Source: Anaeramoeba flamelloides (lineage: Eukaryota; Metamonada; Anaeramoebidae). Taken from it: DNA of 64,000 nucleotides. A model generated the notes under the pieces. That model was not told the origin of the DNA, did not search any database, and was given only the letters and a program-made list of their open reading frames with translations. Shown here piece after piece: positions 59,201-64,000 of this stretch (within the stretch, counting starts at the first letter, position 1; every line of letters begins with the position of its first letter). The translations under genes were made by a program, and so were the position numbers. The stretch spans positions 555,001 through 619,000 of the forward strand of contig JANTQA010000008.1 of assembly GCA_027625915.1 (NCBI GenBank), written 5' to 3'.

Positions 59201-62200
59201 AAAGGATTTGGTAAGAACTGTAAAATCTTTTCCAAAAGTTGAATAACTAAGGAATCGTTATTTATTAGTAATTTTTTTTTCCTATTTTCAGAATGTTGTT
59301 CTAATAATAATCCAATGGCATTACATTCATCTATATTATTTATTTCAATGCTTTCCACTTTATTATTGTTTTTAATAATCTTTTTAATAATATTAATTTC
59401 TTGGTTGACATAGCAACTGATTGAAGAAATTAATAATTTCAAAAAATCTTCTCTAAATTTGGTCACTGGGCAATTTACTAAGATTTCTTGAAACCATTCT
59501 TTTTTTTTATTTATGAAATAATTTAAAAACCATTTACTTGATTCAACATTAATTGATAAATAATAAGATAATTTGTCAATTAACTTTTTTTGATTGCTTT
59601 TATATTTGGAATGAGCAAATATTTTGATCAAAAAAATAATAAAAAATTTTATTGGTAAATTCATATTCTTTGATTCATTAATAGGAAAATTCTCAATTAA
59701 TTTTAAATTAAAGTCAATATAGTTTTTTTCATATACATGAGTCCTTGATAAAAATGCGATATTTTCTTCCCACACTTGATTGAAAATCTGATTATTATTA
59801 TTATTAGTGTTAGTATTTACTTTAGTATCAATTGTATCGATTCTTTGATAGATTAACATATATGCAGAATAACTTTTTTCTTCAGTAATAGCTTCAGATC
59901 TACCATAATTACCTTCAATCCAAATTTTTTCTTCACCACCAAAGCATTCGCCTTTAATTAAATTTTTATTAAACTTTGAAACAATGCGATCGTCAAATTT
60001 ATACCAATTATCCTGATCGTTATTTCTATTTTTAATTATCGAATAGTAATGCCCTCTTTCTGAAGTTCCTCTGTGAACAATTATGCCACTTAATTTATAT
60101 TTATAGCATGTGTTGATTTTATTATTAGCCTCTTCTTTAGCCGCTTTATTATTTAATAAATGTTTTTTTTCATCTTCCTCTTCATCATCTTCTTCTTCAT
60201 TACTATTTATTAAATCCATTTTCTCTTTATTTTTTTTTTCTTTATTAGATTTTCCATTATTATTTTCCTTTTCGCCCTCTTCTTCTTCTTCTTCTTCTTC
60301 TTCATCATCATCATCCCCTTCCTTTTCCTTTCCTTTTGCTGATTCTTTTTTTTTCTCTCTCCTTTCATTTTCTTCTTCGATCCCTTCTTTAGTAAATTTA
60401 TACATATCCAATTCAAAGGGGAATTCGTATTCGTCATTTACTTTATATCTTCTCATTGTTTCTAAATTATATTCAAATCTTTTGAGATGGAAAATTAAAT
60501 TATTAGGCAAAGTGTGAATACAACTTCTTTTTAGCGCATCAACCTTTTTCCCCAAAATCTCAGAATAATATTTATTATCGCCAGTTAATTTTTCCCCTTC
60601 AATATATTGTTCTAAAGATTCATAAATGTTGCTTTTACCCTTAACATCTAAACTAATTGTTAAAAATTCCTCAATTCTTTCAGAGCCAAAATTGGATTCC
60701 AAAGAAATGATTTGATTAGCTAATTTACCACCAATCTCATTTTTGACTAATTTTGGTTGTTGTATTTTTTGTAGCACCCTTTCAATTTTTTCAAAAAACA
60801 TGCCAAAGAATTCGTCAACATCCATTTGTATTCGAACGTTAATTTTTTCACCAGTGTAATCTGTAAAATGGTTGGCAAAAATTTTTGTACTAGCAAAAGA
60901 CTTTTTGCCCCACAACAAATGGCCAAAAATTAATTGCAAATGATGTAACATCCTTTCATTACTATTATTTTGGGAATTCTCATCAATGTTCGTAAGCTTT
61001 AAAGAAACTAAAGCTTTAGATAAGCTTTTAATCATAAAGATTTGTTGCAATAAGGAATTCATATAGCAAGTGTTGCCTAAATTAGTTAATCCTGTAAAAT
61101 CATTTGGGGACGTTTTGGATTCATAACTTGGATCGAAATGCCATAAATCAGGTGGCTTTATTGTTTTTAAATTTTTTTTTAATAAATTTAGAATGATTAA
61201 TAAGTTTTCATTTGATAATGTAATTAATTGTATTAATAAATCATAAGCAACTAATCTTGTTTTTTTTGTTTTAAATTTTGGTGGTAAAGAATTTTTTTTA
61301 TTAATTATTATCGAATTATTATTATTATTATTATTATTATTATTGTGATGACTTAATTCTGGCACCTTGAATAACGATAAAAAAATATCTTTTATTAAAC
61401 CTTCACAATTCTTTTTAAATTCTGCTTTATATGTAACAATTAAATTAATTAAATTCATATAACCAATTAAAGTTTCATCTGAATTATATAGATCATTTTC
61501 ATAAATTGGTCTACTATTAATTAAATTTTGTAAATTACTAAATAAATTCTTTAAATCCAAATCAAAATCTTGGGATTTTAAATTCAAATCTAAGATTAAA
61601 ATTAATAAATCAAAATATCTTTCACTATAAATTTTCATAATATTTTCTTTAATAATTTTACTTTCATCCTTTTCTAAATTGATTTTTATTTTCTTTTCGT
61701 CATCATCTTTTTCATCATTTTGATTATCTTCTTCTTTTTCTTCTAATTTTTTTTTTTTTTCCTTTTCCTTTTCCTTTACCTTTTCATTTTCATTCATATT
61801 GCCATTACCATTATCACCATTTAAAATATTGTGAGGAATTGAATTGTTAATTATTGGAAACAGCTCTAATAATAACTTTAAAAAAAATGATTTTAAATTA
61901 AAATTATTCTTTTTATTCTCATCCTTTTCCTCATTTCGACAAATGTTATTAATCATATTTGAAGTTAAACTTCTAAAGGCAATGTTTTGTGTATATAATA
62001 AGCATTGCTTTAACCAATTTTTTAAATCTGGATAATTTTTTAAAGATAATTTCCAATTTTTTTTTTGATTATTAGTCTCTGTATTACTACAAGCAACAAT
62101 AAATTTTGTAGCATATTCAAAAGTAGAAAATTTCACCTGAAATGAAGAATTGTCAATATTTTTTGAACAGATATTGATTACATTCATTAATAAATTAAAC

Positions 62201-64000
62201 AATTCACTTATTGGGATAATAATAATATTAAATTCAGGTTCAATTATCATGAGTTCTGTATTAATGGTTAATTGATAAATCGTCTTTATTAATAAATTAA
62301 TCGATTCAAATTTTGCCCTTTCTAAATGTTTGTTTTCATTCGTAATTTGTAAATTATAAATTTCAGATAATAATTTGATTAACCAATCTATTCCACCATT
62401 TTTTTGAAAAATCTGTTTAATATTATTAGTTTTTTGTCTATTCTGATCATCTTTATTTGAGATTAGTTTTCCAATAATTTGTAATGTATAATTTAATTTA
62501 AATAATGATTTTGTATTTAGAATTTCGATCCATTTTATTTTATTTTTATTCTTTTTCCCTTTTTCATTTTTATTTTCGATTTCAATTACAATTTCATTTT
62601 CATTCTCATTATTATTGTTGTTTTCATGCTCATTTTTTTTTTTTTTCTCTGAATTTTCTTTTTTTTCTGAATTTTCTTTTTTTTCTGAATTTTCTTCTTC
62701 TTCATCATTTTTCGTAATTAAAATTAAAAAGTTATCCAAAATAGTTGAATTTGTTGGCATCGACATTAAAATATCCCAAACTTTCTGTTTTACAAAATTT
62801 GAAGTGTTTAATTCCAAAATTTGAAAAAGTTTATCAAAATAATTTAATAAAATATAACTAGGCATCATTTCTTTGTTACACATTTTTTCCATTTTTTTAT
62901 TTCGGGAATTTCTAATATTGATATAGGAATTTTTAATTACTCGAATATTTTTACCATTTCTTAAATTAATTTGTGATAGAGTTTTGGCATTAATTTTATT
63001 TGATAGCCTTACATGTGCCGACATCAATAATTGGTTAATTGGCTTATCAATCGTTTGGCTGATTTTGTTTCTTAAACTATAAACGGAGTCATTGGCATCA
63101 ACAATTAATTCAAATTCATAGGGATAATTAATATCAACAGAATTTGTAATTGTTAAAATTAAAGGTATTTTGCTCATTCCACTTTTATGTCGTTCAAAGC
63201 CCAAAAATTCTGGAATTATATTTTCCTCTCGATAATTCATAAAATTGATTAATATACTTAATATCCGATTTAATACATTTCCATTTTCGAGATTAGATTT
63301 TTTTTCAAAAAAGGACATACATTTAACCAAAAACGTCTTATTGAGTTCAGCACCTCTTTTCTCATAATAGTATGTCTGGATGTTTTGATATTGTATCAAT
63401 AATTGACTTGCCAAATCAGATACATTTTCATTTACACACTCAGTAATAATATCCCAAATTAAATCAATACCAACTAATTCATTTTCGTCGTTATATTTAA
63501 TAACAGTAATATCACCTTCGTTGTTAATTCTTATTAAGCCATTTGATCTATTTTTTAAATTAATGACGTGTTGAATAAGATTAAATGCGGATAAATCTAT
63601 TGTTTTTAAATCAAATTTCTTTATTTGCTCAAATAAAAATTCAATAACTTTTTTTGTCTTTTTTTTCGGTACAAAGCTGCAAATCCAATTAAAAAAAAAG
63701 ATTTTTTCTTGATCATCCAAAATTGCATTATTAACACAAGAGTCCCATAATTCAATCATATCATTTTTTGTTATTGCCAAATTGGATGTAATGTTTTGTA
63801 AAAAAATTAAAAAATCTAATCGCATCTTCAATTGTGTTAAATAAGGCAAATGCTCGATAAATATCAATTCGTCCCATTTGGTCGCCCCCTTTTTTGATTG
63901 CAAATCATTCGATATATTAATTTCTTTTTCTTTCAAATGCTCATTGGTTTTTCTTTTAAAAAAATGGAAATCGTTAATTACAAAACTTTTGAGTTTTTTG
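56293..64000 (-). CDS. Giant ubiquitin C-terminal hydrolase, USP9X/USP34 type (5' partial)
   Basis: Cysteine protease that removes ubiquitin from proteins; long helical-repeat flanks of this type hold substrates. The frame is open to the window edge (reading in with KNSKSFVINDFHFF), so the start lies beyond 64000. At least 2560 residues are in one exon. Counting from the codon at 63936, a ubiquitin-like fold spans about 255-332 (FELIVDANDSVYSLRNKISQ). The Cys box GLTNLGNTCYMNSLLQQ has its Cys near 956. The His box GIIVHRGTSERGHYYSII has its His near 1295, followed by WYKFDDRIVSKF and EKSYSAYMLIYQR. An insert of about 80 residues rich in K, E and D (about 1189-1269) splits the catalytic domain before the His box. 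A second K/E/G block lies near 1695-1755. The ordered flanks look like armadillo/HEAT-type helices. AYMLIYQR and GLTNLGNTCY resemble USP34 most, but USP9X and USP24 are close. Catalytic residues appear intact. Stop is TAA. Confidence 0.93.
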   Translation of the reverse strand, partial: KKLKSFVINDFHFFKRKTNEHLKEKEINISNDLQSKKGATKWDELIFIEHLPYLTQLKMRLDFLIFLQNITSNLAITKNDMIELWDSCVNNAILDDQEKIFFFNWICSFVPKKKTKKVIEFLFEQIKKFDLKTIDLSAFNLIQHVINLKNRSNGLIRINNEGDITVIKYNDENELVGIDLIWDIITECVNENVSDLASQLLIQYQNIQTYYYEKRGAELNKTFLVKCMSFFEKKSNLENGNVLNRILSILINFMNYREENIIPEFLGFERHKSGMSKIPLILTITNSVDINYPYEFELIVDANDSVYSLRNKISQTIDKPINQLLMSAHVRLSNKINAKTLSQINLRNGKNIRVIKNSYINIRNSRNKKMEKMCNKEMMPSYILLNYFDKLFQILELNTSNFVKQKVWDILMSMPTNSTILDNFLILITKNDEEEENSEKKENSEKKENSEKKKKNEHENNNNNENENEIVIEIENKNEKGKKNKNKIKWIEILNTKSLFKLNYTLQIIGKLISNKDDQNRQKTNNIKQIFQKNGGIDWLIKLLSEIYNLQITNENKHLERAKFESINLLIKTIYQLTINTELMIIEPEFNIIIIPISELFNLLMNVINICSKNIDNSSFQVKFSTFEYATKFIVACSNTETNNQKKNWKLSLKNYPDLKNWLKQCLLYTQNIAFRSLTSNMINNICRNEEKDENKKNNFNLKSFFLKLLLELFPIINNSIPHNILNGDNGNGNMNENEKVKEKEKEKKKKLEEKEEDNQNDEKDDDEKKIKINLEKDESKIIKENIMKIYSERYFDLLILILDLNLKSQDFDLDLKNLFSNLQNLINSRPIYENDLYNSDETLIGYMNLINLIVTYKAEFKKNCEGLIKDIFLSLFKVPELSHHNNNNNNNNNNSIIINKKNSLPPKFKTKKTRLVAYDLLIQLITLSNENLLIILNLLKKNLKTIKPPDLWHFDPSYESKTSPNDFTGLTNLGNTCYMNSLLQQIFMIKSLSKALVSLKLTNIDENSQNNSNERMLHHLQLIFGHLLWGKKSFASTKIFANHFTDYTGEKINVRIQMDVDEFFGMFFEKIERVLQKIQQPKLVKNEIGGKLANQIISLESNFGSERIEEFLTISLDVKGKSNIYESLEQYIEGEKLTGDNKYYSEILGKKVDALKRSCIHTLPNNLIFHLKRFEYNLETMRRYKVNDEYEFPFELDMYKFTKEGIEEENERREKKKESAKGKEKEGDDDDEEEEEEEEEGEKENNNGKSNKEKKNKEKMDLINSNEEEDDEEEDEKKHLLNNKAAKEEANNKINTCYKYKLSGIIVHRGTSERGHYYSIIKNRNNDQDNWYKFDDRIVSKFNKNLIKGECFGGEEKIWIEGNYGRSEAITEEKSYSAYMLIYQRIDTIDTKVNTNTNNNNNQIFNQVWEENIAFLSRTHVYEKNYIDFNLKLIENFPINESKNMNLPIKFFIIFLIKIFAHSKYKSNQKKLIDKLSYYLSINVESSKWFLNYFINKKKEWFQEILVNCPVTKFREDFLKLLISSISCYVNQEINIIKKIIKNNNKVESIEINNIDECNAIGLLLEQHSENRKKKLLINNDSLVIQLLEKILQFLPNPLLICSNISDYFEILIKFSLSHKLFKEYLYSINIISRLIDLYLAEYSPIKENPKIKNNDQDKKTNNNSKKNDKKMNNIIKEKEIINQNKFRKLIILIEILLNYNKTSLNDNNKHKKKLEKGKEKGKEKEKGKGNGKEEEKEKEKKKGGEQNQEEKGKGKGSEKEKEKEKEKEKKKKRKKVDEDEKEEFDNEQYKIKISKLDLFLLINSDFLQETIENNTNIRYSGKILKILCKIKPEFYEKTIETFTKKIQNLTDISNFNRYFLTLEQLLYIKEKQSTTLTTIITIIHSLLEKNEIAAKTINLFSQMIYHKRQSKIWLLNNHDLWLKPWLIECENILINEECLKFLETLILGFDKDNEQVLKIFEFLLNRFSTINKTIYSELKNKTKRNKFYPSTFFKYSGYFDVFIHCIKGDKSIKLLKNYFNDLWTFYNKLQKFHINCDLNLQNMFRFLEVAFNKSKEICLLFSNSKRKRKELIDWKLDLSNDQQTTYYYTITLPLYFRILKTCSAHSPNFEKHLMNSSCLMWSIKNLIVKSQKYEISSKILIDIISVNMIKKKDFRKKVIQLIFKNIKFFENNKKKILPLLELLLTNFDDYLVFFHCKGQNLFASNLQNKFAKIQSLTKSQKEIFIETLKILNISIGWMKSVGEHKKEISKVPQYWENGPKFINILLDNLSIIFSKYPEIVDLYLNILQNAILGFRNDWKKVLNYVIRFFENIRLQGKKNKIGFIENYHKNTRYPAYFEHELFTSMAKQIVNISSSMFKKNSPIIKQFLLFYFILLIKNSQNEKEFNFIIGHLPNDLYVYKDFIISIISTKIFRQFLFTGYENINVLLNADKKNTVQKNNSNSSKEISNNNPTSHYYTILKIISNNLDESDSDNFVQVYIKLIITDLNVFLRKKSKKGSNTEIMKLQIQLNIFKLIAECSQTWLQLIKVWNPDIVDLFTLIKNKISKKNIKNNNISQSIEALLNLYK

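Overview
This is a nuclear segment of a very AT-rich eukaryote, most likely an amoeboid or flagellate protist. The signs are GT-AG introns (about 44 nt to 1.8 kb), a spliceosomal protein gene, a syntaxin, a voltage-gated channel and a giant deubiquitinase. Proteins carry long poly-Q, poly-N and K/E-rich inserts, homopolymers abound, and about 70% of the DNA is non-coding. The K/E/G/N-rich inserts plus a bacterial-type dGTPase would fit an anaeramoebid or a dictyostelid-like amoeba, but the window alone cannot settle the lineage.

Layout. 1-1.2 kb: edge of a dispersed repeat and a (GAAAA)n tract. 1.2-3.3 kb (-): bacterial-type dGTPase. 3.4-11 kb: no supported gene, with AT microsatellites, MITEs and a 1.5 kb inverted-repeat element. 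11.2-11.9 kb (-): BUD31/G10 splicing factor. 12-19 kb: repeats and one weak exon. 19.3-20.3 kb (+): a candidate small gene in which an inverted-repeat element coincides with an intron. 20.4-21.3 kb (+): syntaxin-type SNARE with a one-base frame break. 24.5-32.0 kb (-): nine-exon BK/Slo-type potassium channel. 33.9-35.5 kb (+): poly-Q protein. 35.5-42.5 kb: repeats. 42.6-43.6 kb (+): two-exon cysteine-rich membrane protein. 50.4-50.9 kb (+): small acidic-tailed membrane protein. 51.2-52.0 kb (+): unassigned exon-like pieces. 52-56 kb: repeats. 56.3-64.0 kb (-): USP9X/USP34-type ubiquitin hydrolase, whose 5' end lies beyond the window.

The genes do not form an operon or shared pathway; they look like unrelated housekeeping, membrane and signalling genes. 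The most notable contents are the BK-type channel with a Kv-like five-arginine S4 and no visible calcium bowl, the candidate intron-forming transposable element, the bacterial-type dGTPase, and at least eight repeat families recognisable by their inverted repeats or multiple copies. Exon structures were read by eye from splice motifs, phase and family similarity.
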